DNA of 64,000 nt from positions 62,001 through 126,000 of the forward strand of contig JAZUCU010000002.1 in NCBI GenBank assembly GCA_045639325.1, written 5' to 3'. The DNA comes from RGIG8244 sp045639325 (GTDB taxonomy: Bacteria; Verrucomicrobiota; Lentisphaeria; Victivallales; UBA1829). Under the pieces are notes generated by a model. It saw only the letters and a program-made list of their open reading frames with translations. It was not told the origin of the DNA and searched no databases. Of this stretch, positions 14,952-23,613 are shown in pieces. Position numbers and translations under genes: made by a program. Each line of letters opens with the position of its first letter. Positions within the stretch are counted from its first letter, which is position 1.

Positions 14952-17078
14952 ATGTACTACTATGTTTCAAGCGGTGTAATCAGCACAGGTATAACATTGA
15001 ATAGAGATTCAATGTCCATCGTCTCCGGCGGGACAGCAAACAGCACGAAAATCAATATAGGCGGACACATGCACATCTCCTCCGGCGGGACAGCAAACAG
15101 CACGACCATCAATGGCGACGGCAACATGTACATCTCCTCCGGCGGGACAGCGAACAGCACGATCATCAATTACTACGGCGACATGCACATCTCCTCCGGC
15201 GGGACGGCAAACAGCACGACCATCAATAGAGGCGGATACATGGACATCGACTCCGGCGGTGTGGCGAACAGCACGACCATCAATTACGACGGCTACATGA
15301 ACATCTCCTCCGGCGGGGTGGCAAATAGTACGACGATCAATTCCAGCGGCTTCATGGACATCTTCTCCGGCGGGACGGCGAACAGCACGGCCATCAATTC
15401 CGGCTACATGTACATCTCCTCCGGCGGGGTGGCAAATAGTACGACGATCAATTCCAGCGGCTTCATGTTCATCTACTCCGGCGGGGTGGCAAACAGCACG
15501 ACCATCAATTCCGGCGGTTGGATGTACATCGACTCCGGCAGTGTGGCAAACAGCACGATCATCAATTCCGGCGGTGACATGAACATCTCCTCTGGCGGGG
15601 GGGCAAACAGCACGACGATCTATTCCGATGGCTACATGTACATTTGGTCCGGCGGGGTGGCGAACAATACGACGATCAATTCCAGAGGCTCCATGTACAT
15701 CGGCCCCGGCGGTACACATCGCGGCAGTTTACAGATCAAATCCGGTGCAGTTGTCTCTGCTTATTCCGGCGGAATCATCGACTTTACCGTTGCAGACCGG
15801 ACAAGTGCCGATGATTATTTGATCAATGATCTTTCTTTGATCAAAGGTATACCGACTTATACCATCACTGTTTCGGAAGATCAGGAAGCAGGGACTTACA
15901 AATTGGCACAAGGTGCATCTGCATTGAATGGAACTATTTCCATTTGCACTGAAGATACCTGTTTCGGTTCATTGACGGTCAACGGTGATGTTTTGACGGT
16001 CAATGGTATAACTTATGATCTGAACAATGTGGATGGTGATTTGACGTTGACAATAAATGATCAAAACAATATTGTATCTCAACCACAATACGCTGCAGGT
16101 AACATTGGTGGTATCGGTGGAATTATTGAGATAACAAGTTCCGGTTCCGGATATCTTCATAACCGATTCGTAAAAATAGAAATCGCCGGAACTATTGATC
16201 CGGAATCCTGGGAACTGGCAGGTGCCGGGGACTTCAATAAGTCCGGAACCGATGGTTTGCTTTGGATTGAAAAGAATACCGGATATGTTTATGTGCAGAA
16301 CGATTTGACAAACTTTAATGAAGTCAATAACAAGTCCAACTGTCTCGGTGTACTCGGTGATGGATACAGTATTCTCGGCACCGGCGACTTTACCGGAACG
16401 GGCATTGACGGCGTAATCATGCAAGGCCCGGCATTCGGTGATGCTTCCGTCTCTCTCAACTACGGATTGCCCATCTGGGGACGGGAAGCCGATGGAACCA
16501 CATTCGCCGGATGGCTGGGCGCTCTCGTCAACACCTGGCAGCCCGGCGATGCCTTGAAAGGTGATACAGCTGACCTTGCCGACATCAATGCAAAAAATTA
16601 CATGTATGAAGTCATCTCGGTCGGTGACTACAATGGCGACGGAGTAGATGATGTGATGTTGCAGAACATCATGCCGAAGACGGTCGATGGTGTTACAATC
16701 ACAGGTTCCGGTGACGTCTTCACCTTCCTGACGGGTGACATGGATGCAGTCAAGGCGGGTGCAAGTCCGACCGTTGCCTACGCCGGTTGCGCTACCGACG
16801 GATGGGAAATCATGGGATCCGGCGACTTTGACGGTGACGGCATTGATGATGTCCTGTTGTCCGATGGTACCGGTGTTGCCGGTTGGCAGATGGCGAATGG
16901 CCAACGCTTTGAAAATCAATGGTTCGGCAATCTTGGAGCAACCGAAGAAATTGTCGGAATCACGGATTTGAACAATGACGGCACGGATGACATTCTTATC
17001 CTGAACGCCGCGACGGACACATATTCCGGCTGGTTGGTGAAGGATGGCGCAATCACCGGATCCCTTGCCCTTGCATAA
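14952..17078 (+). CDS. AIDA-like tandem-repeat surface protein with C-terminal FG-GAP/VCBS-like repeats
   Basis: A 708-residue protein. I start at ATG 14952 (MYYYVSSGV) because AAAAAGGAA lies before it and the repeat fold begins at once; ATG 14922 adds ten residues. Residues ~21-247 are 12 tandem units of 19 residues (one of 18), pattern M.ISSGGTANSTTIN..G., which predict a beta-solenoid like AIDA/autotransporter passengers. A cap and a linker follow. From ~residue 400 there are calcium-type FG-GAP/VCBS motifs: GDFTGTGIDG, GDYNGDGVDDVML, GDFDGDGIDDVLL, DLNNDGTDDILIL. No signal peptide, autotransporter barrel or sorting tail is visible, so the export route is unknown. Adhesin or matrix protein is an inference. 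Confidence 0.8.
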   Translation: MYYYVSSGVISTGITLNRDSMSIVSGGTANSTKINIGGHMHISSGGTANSTTINGDGNMYISSGGTANSTIINYYGDMHISSGGTANSTTINRGGYMDIDSGGVANSTTINYDGYMNISSGGVANSTTINSSGFMDIFSGGTANSTAINSGYMYISSGGVANSTTINSSGFMFIYSGGVANSTTINSGGWMYIDSGSVANSTIINSGGDMNISSGGGANSTTIYSDGYMYIWSGGVANNTTINSRGSMYIGPGGTHRGSLQIKSGAVVSAYSGGIIDFTVADRTSADDYLINDLSLIKGIPTYTITVSEDQEAGTYKLAQGASALNGTISICTEDTCFGSLTVNGDVLTVNGITYDLNNVDGDLTLTINDQNNIVSQPQYAAGNIGGIGGIIEITSSGSGYLHNRFVKIEIAGTIDPESWELAGAGDFNKSGTDGLLWIEKNTGYVYVQNDLTNFNEVNNKSNCLGVLGDGYSILGTGDFTGTGIDGVIMQGPAFGDASVSLNYGLPIWGREADGTTFAGWLGALVNTWQPGDALKGDTADLADINAKNYMYEVISVGDYNGDGVDDVMLQNIMPKTVDGVTITGSGDVFTFLTGDMDAVKAGASPTVAYAGCATDGWEIMGSGDFDGDGIDDVLLSDGTGVAGWQMANGQRFENQWFGNLGATEEIVGITDLNNDGTDDILILNAATDTYSGWLVKDGAITGSLALA
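15012..15692 (+). repeat. Twelve tandem 57-bp coding repeats (one unit 54 bp)
   Basis: Units start at successive ATG codons from 15012 and end before the ATG at 15693: 11 units of 57 bp plus one of 54 bp. The central stretch GCAAACAGCACGACCATCAA is nearly identical in most units, suggesting recent duplication or gene conversion. The variable part is the third beta-turn (codons 16-19) and residues 2-4 of each unit. Confidence 0.9.
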
Positions 17079-17094
17079 GAGATTTTTTCTGTAA

Positions 17095-17131
17095 TCGCAC
17101 AAGGTTATCCGCTTTGGATGACTTTGTGCGA
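17095..17131 (+). other. Stem-loop after the repeat surface protein gene
   Basis: TCGCACAA pairs with TTGTGCGA, with a further TTATCC/GGATGA inner stem, 17 bp after the stop. There is no U-run after it, so it may be an RNA-stabilising or factor-dependent termination structure. Confidence 0.4.
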
Positions 17132-17230
17132 GAAAAAAACAGAAAAAGTATATATCCGGGGTTGAATTTTTTAAGAAATACGATAAATTACCATATTGTA
17201 TATATCCTACTAAAAAATTAACCGGAGCAG

Positions 17231-18523
17231 ATGACTCTTATGAGCGAAAATATGAATCAAAATCCTGCCGATCTGCAGAAAGCGATGCTTGAGATCGGAG
17301 AACAGGCAAAAGCGGCAGCCCGTGTTCTGGCAACTGCAACGACTGCGGATAAAAATAATTGGCTCAATGCAATGGCGGATGCGCTCGATTCCTCCACGGA
17401 TGCCATTATCAATGCCAATAAGATCGATATGGAAAACGGAAAGAAAAATGGCCTTTCTGATGCCATGCTCGACCGTCTGCTTTTGACTCCGGAACGTATT
17501 CATGCTATCGCAGATGCCGTCCGCCATGTTGTGACGCTTGACGATCCGGCGGGCAAGGTCCTTTCTACAACAACACGTCCCAATGGTTTGCGTATTGATA
17601 AAGTTTCCGTGCCCATCGGTGTGATCGGAATCATCTACGAATCCCGCCCGAATGTTACGGTGGATGCCGCCACCTTGTGCTTGAAAGCCGGTAATGCAGT
17701 CATTCTCCGCGGTGGTTCGGAAGCGATCCATTCCAATCTGGCATTGGCAGAATGTATTTCCAAAGCAGCGATTGCCAAAGGTATGCCCGTTGGTGCGGTT
17801 CAGGTATTGCCCTGGACAACCCGCGAAGCCGTTGGCATCATGCTGAAAATGGATAATTATCTGAATTTGATCATTCCCCGGGGCGGTGAACGTTTGATCC
17901 GTACCGTGGTGGAACAGAGCACCATTCCGGTAATCAAACATTATAAAGGTGTTTGCCACATTTTTGTGGATAAAGTGTGTGATTTTGACCGTGCGCTGGA
18001 AATCATCGAGAACGCAAAATGTCAACGTCCCGGCGTTTGCAATGCGCTGGAAACGTTGTTGATCCATAAAGATGCAGCGGCGGAATTTCTCCCCCGTATT
18101 GTGAAACATCTCCGTGACCGCAAAGTGGAATTGCGCGGCTGTGCAGAATGTTGCAAACTGGCAGGGAATGATGTCGTTGCCGCAAGCGAAGATGATTGGT
18201 ATGCGGAATATCTGACATTGATCCTGGCAGTACGTATTGTGGATGACGTGAATGCAGCAATGGATCATATCAATCATTATGGTTCCGGCCACAGTGATTG
18301 TATTCTTACGACGGACATGGAAACGGCTGAACTCTTCCTCAATGGGGTCGATTCTTCTTCCGTCTATGTCAATGCATCGACCCGGTTTACCGATGGCGGC
18401 GAATTCGGCATGGGTGCAGAAATCGGAATCAGTACGGATAAACTTCATGCCCGCGGGCCGATGGGGTTGCCGGAACTGACAACATACAAATACAAAGTAT
18501 ACGGAAGCGGACAGATCCGCTGA
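17231..18523 (+). CDS. proA: Glutamate-5-semialdehyde dehydrogenase (gamma-glutamyl phosphate reductase)
   Basis: A 430-residue aldehyde-dehydrogenase-fold enzyme making glutamate semialdehyde from glutamyl phosphate in proline synthesis. PIGVIGIIYESRPNVTVDAA near residue 130, NAVILRGGSEA near 155 and the catalytic cysteine in CQRPGVCNALETLL near 265 are present, as is FGMGAEIGISTDKLHARGPMG near the C-terminus. ATG 17231 follows CCGGAGC; ATG 17240 is an alternative start. No proB lies in this window. mtaB follows after 54 bp. Confidence 0.95.
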   Translation: MTLMSENMNQNPADLQKAMLEIGEQAKAAARVLATATTADKNNWLNAMADALDSSTDAIINANKIDMENGKKNGLSDAMLDRLLLTPERIHAIADAVRHVVTLDDPAGKVLSTTTRPNGLRIDKVSVPIGVIGIIYESRPNVTVDAATLCLKAGNAVILRGGSEAIHSNLALAECISKAAIAKGMPVGAVQVLPWTTREAVGIMLKMDNYLNLIIPRGGERLIRTVVEQSTIPVIKHYKGVCHIFVDKVCDFDRALEIIENAKCQRPGVCNALETLLIHKDAAAEFLPRIVKHLRDRKVELRGCAECCKLAGNDVVAASEDDWYAEYLTLILAVRIVDDVNAAMDHINHYGSGHSDCILTTDMETAELFLNGVDSSSVYVNASTRFTDGGEFGMGAEIGISTDKLHARGPMGLPELTTYKYKVYGSGQIR

Positions 18524-18577
18524 GAGTTTTTTATAAGTAGTAATGATATAAAGCAAGATCAAGGCGAAGTAGTATTT

Positions 18578-19894
18578 ATGACACGCAAGACCGCCGCAGT
18601 CCTTACGTTGGGATGCCGATTGAATCAGGCAGATTCTGCACTTTTATCGGGCAGACTTCAGCGTATGGGGTTCGAAATCGTGGATGCCAATGCATCCGTC
18701 AGTCCCAATGTTATTGTTGTTAACTCCTGTGCAGTTACAGCAGTGGCAATGAAAAAATCACTTCAGGCATTACGGAGTATCCGTGCTGAAAATCCGCAGT
18801 CGTTTCTGGTATTTACGGGTTGCGGCGCTGAAGTGGCGGAAAAAACATTAAAGAACAGTGATCTGGCAGATCTTCTGATCCTGAATGAGAAAAAACGGGA
18901 TCTGGAATATTTGCTGCCGCGTCACCTGGCATATCTGGAGTTGACTTCCAAACAAGGCAATGATCAGCCGGATGATATGACGGTATTCCGTGAAAATGTG
19001 AATTCCCTTTTCCCGTTCCGCAGTCGTGCCACATTGAAAATTCAGGATGGCTGTTCCAACTCCTGCTCTTATTGTATCGTGCCGAAACTGCGCGGTCCGG
19101 AACGGAGTCGTGATTTTGCAGAAACGCTGGCGGACTTCCGTAATATGGTCGAACAGGGCTTCCAGGAAATTGTACTGTCCGGAGTCAATCTCTGTTCTTA
19201 TCACTGCGGAAAAGAAAACCTTGCCACCCTGCTCCGTGCCTTCCTGGAAGTACCGGGCAACTGGCGTATCCGCCTTGGTTCCCTGGAACCGGGCAAAGTC
19301 CTGCCGGAAGTTTTGAAAGTGATGGCGGAATCCGGAAACCGTATTTGCCATTTTCTGCACATGCCGCTGCAGCATGGTGCGGATACCATTCTGCAGGCAA
19401 TGAATCGTCATTGTTTCACTGCGGAATATGCGGAATATGTCAAACTGGCTCGTGAACTGATGCCGGATATTCACATTGGCACAGACCTGATTGTTGGCTT
19501 CCCCGGCGAAACGGAAAAACTCTTTGAAGAATCCTTCGAATTCATCAAGAGCATGAATTTTGCCAATATTCATGTATTTCCCTTCTCTCCCCGCCCGGGT
19601 ACGGCTGCGGAATCCATGCAGATCAACAGTACTCGCGAACAGGTGGAAGCCCGCCTTGAAAAGCTCAAGGAATACAAAACAGCAGCTGCCGCCGACTTTA
19701 TTAAAGCCCAGGTTGGAAAAACGGAAGATGTATTGGTCGAACTTCGCCGCAGTCCTGAATTATGGGAAGGCTGGTCCGGCAATTATATCAAGACCCGTAT
19801 TGCCTGCAAAGAAGATCTTTCCCGCAAGCTGGTGAAAGTCCGTTTTGCAAAAGTGTTGAGCACTGGAGAAATGGCATCCTATCCGGCGGAATAA
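18578..19894 (+). CDS. mtaB: tRNA t6A37 methylthiotransferase MtaB
   Basis: A 438-residue radical SAM enzyme that adds a methylthio group to t6A37 of tRNA. The N-terminal domain (TLGCRLNQADS, NSCAVTAVA, FTGCGAE) supplies three cysteines for the auxiliary 4Fe-4S cluster. The radical SAM motif is DGCSNSCSYCIVPKLRG near residue 160. A C-terminal TRAM-like region ends the protein. The TLGCRLNQ wording separates MtaB from MiaB and RimO. The window also holds tsaC (54156), which acts earlier in making t6A. Confidence 0.93.
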   Translation: MTRKTAAVLTLGCRLNQADSALLSGRLQRMGFEIVDANASVSPNVIVVNSCAVTAVAMKKSLQALRSIRAENPQSFLVFTGCGAEVAEKTLKNSDLADLLILNEKKRDLEYLLPRHLAYLELTSKQGNDQPDDMTVFRENVNSLFPFRSRATLKIQDGCSNSCSYCIVPKLRGPERSRDFAETLADFRNMVEQGFQEIVLSGVNLCSYHCGKENLATLLRAFLEVPGNWRIRLGSLEPGKVLPEVLKVMAESGNRICHFLHMPLQHGADTILQAMNRHCFTAEYAEYVKLARELMPDIHIGTDLIVGFPGETEKLFEESFEFIKSMNFANIHVFPFSPRPGTAAESMQINSTREQVEARLEKLKEYKTAAAADFIKAQVGKTEDVLVELRRSPELWEGWSGNYIKTRIACKEDLSRKLVKVRFAKVLSTGEMASYPAE

Positions 19895-19916
19895 AAACAG
19901 CCGCAAAAATAGAAAG

Positions 19917-19963
19917 AAACGCTGAATCGATTCTGTTACAGGAATTGATCCGGCGTTTTTTTT
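19917..19963 (+). terminator. Rho-independent terminator of mtaB
   Basis: AAACGCTGAATCGATTC pairs with GAATTGATCCGGCGTTT, with wobbles and one mismatch, and runs into eight T residues; 23 bp after the mtaB stop. Confidence 0.8.
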
Positions 19964-20263
19964 ATCAAAAAAATTCACATAATCCAACCTGATATTCACA
20001 AAAAAAATGCAGGTTTTATCAAAATAAATTTTCAAAATTGATGAAAAACCCTAAAAAAAGCACTTTTTTTTGAAAAAAAATGAAAAAAATCGCATATTTT
20101 TGTTTTTAGCTATTGTTTTTTTGATAAAACGTGTCATAATTAACATGGAGTGGCAATTGGTCTTCGGCAAATGAGTCGCAGATTGCCGTGAAAAACGTTG
20201 TTGTCCGGATAAATGTTGTTTTTGGTCTCCGGTCAGTGAAAAAATTAAAGGTTAGACAGTAAA
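19964..20263. other. Gene-free stretch: mtaB terminator to cold-shock gene
   Basis: About 300 bp with poly-A/T runs (20040-20120), then the predicted cspA promoter and a leader of about 117 nt. No reading frame or RNA gene was recognised apart from this leader. Confidence 0.6.
20113..20140 (+). promoter_or_regulatory. Predicted cspA promoter with long structured leader
   Basis: TTGTTT (20113-20118) and CATAAT (20135-20140) with 16-bp spacing put transcription start near 20147, so about 117 nt of untranslated leader precede ATG 20264. In it GGCAAT (20152) can pair with ATTGCC (20182-20187). Long foldable leaders are typical of cold-shock mRNAs. Confidence 0.5.
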
Positions 20264-20479
20264 ATGGCGGAAAGAGAACGCGGAAAAGTAAAGTGGTTCA
20301 ACAATTCTAAAGGCTATGGCTTTATTGAAAGAGCCCAGGGAGATGACATCTTCGTTCATTACAGTGCGATCCAGTCTGAAGGTTACCGTTCTTTGAAAGA
20401 TGGTCAGGCAGTCGAGTACACTGTATCCCAGGGAGCAAAAGGTTTGCAGGCAGAAGAAGTTGTCGCTGTCGAGGACTGA
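20264..20479 (+). CDS. Cold-shock domain protein (CspA family)
   Basis: A 71-residue single cold-shock domain that binds single-stranded RNA/DNA. RNP1 is KGYGFIE and RNP2 is DIFVHYSAI; the start is [16 protein letters not shown]. Length is normal. It stands alone, with its own promoter, long leader and terminator, as expected for a cold-shock or constitutive RNA chaperone gene. Which paralogue it is cannot be told. Confidence 0.96.
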   Translation: MAERERGKVKWFNNSKGYGFIERAQGDDIFVHYSAIQSEGYRSLKDGQAVEYTVSQGAKGLQAEEVVAVED

Positions 20480-20512
20480 TGTTCCTTTTATAATGCCCTC
20501 TGAGGCATTGAG

Positions 20513-20554
20513 AAAAAAATACGTGCAGATGAGAAAATCTGTGCGTATTTTTTT
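20513..20554 (+). terminator. Rho-independent terminator of the cold-shock gene
   Basis: AAAAAAATACGTGCAGAT, loop GAGAAA, ATCTGTGCGTATTTTTTT: long stem with two G-T wobbles and a poly-T end. Confidence 0.85.
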
Positions 20555-20596
20555 GTTTTCAGCACAAAAAAGGTTAAAAATTTTCAAAATTTCTCC

Positions 20597-20625
20597 TTGA
20601 AATCATGACAGGATGATGATATTGT
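20597..20625 (+). promoter_or_regulatory. Predicted gadCB promoter
   Basis: TTGAAA (20597-20602), 17-bp spacer, TATTGT (20620-20625), 87 bp before the permease ATG. Confidence 0.55.
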
Positions 20626-20712
20626 AAAATAAGCAAACGGGATGCCGGGGGGAGTTGTTTCCGTTGAAACAACACGGCGTTACTGTATCAAAAAATCAAA
20701 AAAGGGGGAAAT

Positions 20713-22128
20713 ATGGAGGGAAAGAAGCTTTCTGTATTTACGGTCACGATGATGATCGTGGCAGCCGTGATCAGTCTCAGAGGTTTGCCCATGATGGCAA
20801 AAGAGGGACTGAGTATGTTGTTTTACGTTTTATTTGCAATCGTGATGTACCTGATTCCGGCATCGCTCGTTTCCGCAGAACTGGGCAGTGCGTTCAGCGA
20901 CCGGAACGGCGGGGTGTACACCTGGGTGAAAGAAGCATTCGGCCCGGCATGGGGGTTCACTGCTGTTTGGCTGCAATGGATCCAGAACGTAATCTGGTAT
21001 CCCACCGTGCTCGGATTCGCAGCCGGTTCATTGGCGTACATGGTTGGACAGCAGGAATATGCCCAGAACGGCGTATACAATGGTCTGGTCATTATCATTT
21101 TCTACTGGATCTCCACGTTCCTGGCCATGAAAGGAACAAGTGCGGTCGGCAAAGTTACAAAATACGGGGTATTGCTCGGTACAATCATCCCCGGACTTTT
21201 GGTGATTATACTCGGGCTCATCTGGTGTTTCCGTGGACTTCCGCTTGAATTCCTGCGCAGTGCATCCGGGGAAGCCTTGCACAGTCATCCTACGTTCTTC
21301 CCGCACATCTCCGGCATGGGCAGTATTGCCTTCCTTGCGGGTATTATCCTGTTGTTTGCGGGTGTGGAAGTTCAGTCCGTGCTGGTGAAAGATCTGAATA
21401 ATCCGGCAAAGAATTTCCCGAAAGCGATTTTTATGGCATCCATCATCATTGTTCTGCTCTTCCTGCTCGGTTCTCTTTCTGTTGCGGCTGTAGTTCCGGA
21501 AGATCAGATCAGTCTGACAGCCGGTTTGATGGAAGCGTTCAACCATATCTTGAATAAATTCTCTCTCGGCTGGCTGGTTCCCATATTGGGCTTTCTGACG
21601 GCATTCGGTGCCATCGGCGGTGTGATGTCCTGGATCACCGGCCCCAGCAAAGGTTTGCTGAGTACGGCACAGGATGGTGAACTGCCTGCCATTCTTGCAA
21701 AAACAAACAAAGCGGAAGCACCGGTCACATTGTTGATCGTCCAGGCGATTATCGTAACCTTGCTTGCCTGCCTGTATTTCGTCATGGATAACGTCAGTGT
21801 TGCATTCTTCGTATTGACAGCCATGACTGCGACCCTGTATCTGGTGATGTACATGCTGATGTATGCAGCCGGGCTGCGTTTGCGGTATACCCGCCCGGAT
21901 CTGCCCCGTACTTATAAGATCCCCGGAGGGATGGGTGTTATGTGGCTGATTACACTGGTTGGTCTGGCGGGCGTATTATTTTCCTGCATTGCGGGCTTTT
22001 TCCCGCCCTCCAACCTGCCGGTGGGGAATCCTGCGCTGTATGTAATTCTGGTTGCAGGTGGTTTGATTCTGTTTACAGGTACGCCATTGGTGATACATTG
22101 TATCATGATGCAGCGTAAGAAACAATAA
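20713..22128 (+). CDS. gadC: APC-family amino acid permease, probable glutamate:GABA antiporter
   Basis: A 471-residue membrane protein with about 12 hydrophobic segments and APC-family features: FTVTMMIVAAVISLRGLP in TM1, PASLVSAELGSAF near residue 50, GGVYTWVKEAFGP near 75 and a TM6 region with AGVEVQS. The pattern PASL.SAE...GGVYTWV...FGP.WGF matches GadC-type exchangers. The decisive context is gadB starting 27 bp downstream. GadC imports glutamate and exports GABA, so the pair consumes cytoplasmic protons under acid stress. Start ATG 20713 follows GGGGGAAAT. Confidence 0.85.
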   Translation: MEGKKLSVFTVTMMIVAAVISLRGLPMMAKEGLSMLFYVLFAIVMYLIPASLVSAELGSAFSDRNGGVYTWVKEAFGPAWGFTAVWLQWIQNVIWYPTVLGFAAGSLAYMVGQQEYAQNGVYNGLVIIIFYWISTFLAMKGTSAVGKVTKYGVLLGTIIPGLLVIILGLIWCFRGLPLEFLRSASGEALHSHPTFFPHISGMGSIAFLAGIILLFAGVEVQSVLVKDLNNPAKNFPKAIFMASIIIVLLFLLGSLSVAAVVPEDQISLTAGLMEAFNHILNKFSLGWLVPILGFLTAFGAIGGVMSWITGPSKGLLSTAQDGELPAILAKTNKAEAPVTLLIVQAIIVTLLACLYFVMDNVSVAFFVLTAMTATLYLVMYMLMYAAGLRLRYTRPDLPRTYKIPGGMGVMWLITLVGLAGVLFSCIAGFFPPSNLPVGNPALYVILVAGGLILFTGTPLVIHCIMMQRKKQ

Positions 22129-22155
22129 AAGAATATGAAAAAAAGGAGGGTAACT

Positions 22156-23547
22156 ATGGGATTACACAAACGTTTTCCGGTAGCACATGGGGAACATGAT
22201 GATGTTTACGCGTCATTGGAATTGCAGCAGCCTGCGGAGAAATATGTTTTCCCCGAAAAAGAAAGCAACGGCGCCAATATTCTTCAAATGGTCCGTGATG
22301 AATTGATGCTGGATGGCAATGCACGTTTGAATCTTGCAACATTCTGTTCAACTTATGAAGATCCGAACGTGTTGACTCTGATGAATGAATGTATCAGTAA
22401 AAACATGATCGACAAGGATGAATATCCCCAGACCGCTGAACTGGAACGCCGCTGTGTTCACATGCTCGCGGATTTGTGGAATGCTCCGGATAATACAACT
22501 GCTGCCGGTTGTTCCACCACCGGATCAAGCGAAGCTGCCATGCTCGGCGGTCTTGCCATGAAATACCGCTGGCTGGCGGCAATGAAGAAAAAAGGGAAGA
22601 CTCCCGGCAAACCGAATCTTGTCACCGGCCCCGTGCAGGTCTGCTGGGAGAAATTTGCCCGTTACTGGGATGTGGAATTGCGGGAAATTCCGATGAGTGA
22701 TGGTCACACAACATCCACTCCGGAACAGGTGGTTGCTCATTGCGATGAAAACACCATCGGTGTTGTTCAGACATTGGGCACAACATTTACTCTGGAATAT
22801 GAACAAGTGGCTAAAACCGCGGATGCATTGGATGATTTGGAAAAAGAAAAAGGTCTGGATATTCCGATTCACGTGGATGGCGCAAGCGGCGGCTTCCTGG
22901 CTCCGTTCGTCCGTCCGGATTTGAAGTGGGACTTCCGGATCAAACGTGTTCACTCCATCAACTCATCCGGTCACAAATTCGGTCTTGCGCCGTTAGGTGC
23001 CGGCTGGGTTCTCTGGCGTGACATGGCATCTCTGCCGGAAAAATTGATCTTCTACGTCAATTATCTGGGTGGTAATATGCCGACATTTGCCCTGAACTTC
23101 TCACGTCCGGGCGGTCAGATTGTGGCACAGTACTATCATTTTCTGCGTCTTGGCAGAGAAGGCTACGCAAAAGTTCAGAAGGCGTGTTACGATGCCGGTT
23201 TGTTCTTTGCTGAAAAACTGCAACATTTCGGAATCTTTGATATTATTTCCTGCGGGAAAGATTACATGGGCGTCCCCGGTGTCTGTTGGAAGTTGAAGAA
23301 AGATGCCAATGTAAAATTTGATCTTTATGAACTTGCAGATCACCTGCGTTATCGCGGCTGGCTGGTTCCGGCATATTCCTTGCCGCCCAATTGCGAGGAT
23401 GTTGTCATTCAACGAATCCTTGTCCGCCACGGCGTTTCCAAAGACCTGTTGGAACAGTTGCTGGTTGATATGGATGCAGCGATCCGGCACTTGAATGAAA
23501 AGCCGAATTGCAGCAAAGAACATAAAAAAACAGCATTCCATCACTGA
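22156..23547 (+). CDS. gadB: Glutamate decarboxylase
   Basis: A 463-residue PLP enzyme converting glutamate to GABA and CO2, using one proton. I start at ATG 22156, seven bases after AAAAGGAGGG; the in-frame ATG at 22135 lacks such a site. [18 protein letters not shown] near residue 120 binds the PLP phosphate, [11 protein letters not shown] near 240 holds the PLP aspartate, and [16 protein letters not shown] near 275 holds the Schiff-base lysine. The C-terminal H-rich tail (KKTAFHH) resembles the tail that closes the active site at neutral pH in E. coli GadB. It forms an acid-resistance unit with gadC. Confidence 0.95.
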   Translation: MGLHKRFPVAHGEHDDVYASLELQQPAEKYVFPEKESNGANILQMVRDELMLDGNARLNLATFCSTYEDPNVLTLMNECISKNMIDKDEYPQTAELERRCVHMLADLWNAPDNTTAAGCSTTGSSEAAMLGGLAMKYRWLAAMKKKGKTPGKPNLVTGPVQVCWEKFARYWDVELREIPMSDGHTTSTPEQVVAHCDENTIGVVQTLGTTFTLEYEQVAKTADALDDLEKEKGLDIPIHVDGASGGFLAPFVRPDLKWDFRIKRVHSINSSGHKFGLAPLGAGWVLWRDMASLPEKLIFYVNYLGGNMPTFALNFSRPGGQIVAQYYHFLRLGREGYAKVQKACYDAGLFFAEKLQHFGIFDIISCGKDYMGVPGVCWKLKKDANVKFDLYELADHLRYRGWLVPAYSLPPNCEDVVIQRILVRHGVSKDLLEQLLVDMDAAIRHLNEKPNCSKEHKKTAFHH

Positions 23548-23553
23548 TTTTTT

Positions 23554-23588
23554 GCGGGGAGATGTTCAAAGCGTCTCCCCGCATTTTT
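23554..23588 (+). terminator. Rho-independent terminator after gadB
   Basis: GCGGGGAGA, 11-base loop, TCTCCCCGC, then ATTTTT: perfect 9-bp GC-rich stem just after the stop. Confidence 0.85.
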
Positions 23589-23613
23589 AACCAAAAAGGG
23601 GCTTTATCTTACT

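Noticed and set aside
15012..15692. Possible CRISPR-like direct repeats
   Set aside because: The unit is 57 bp, in frame, without spacers of constant length; it codes for protein repeats.
15009..15719. 236-codon repetitive frame opposite the AIDA-like repeats
   Set aside because: A 57-bp period without stops opens frames on both strands; only the plus frame has a promoter, ribosome site and a C-terminal domain.
17210..18562. 450-codon frame opposite proA
   Set aside because: proA is unambiguous; the opposite frame has no domain.
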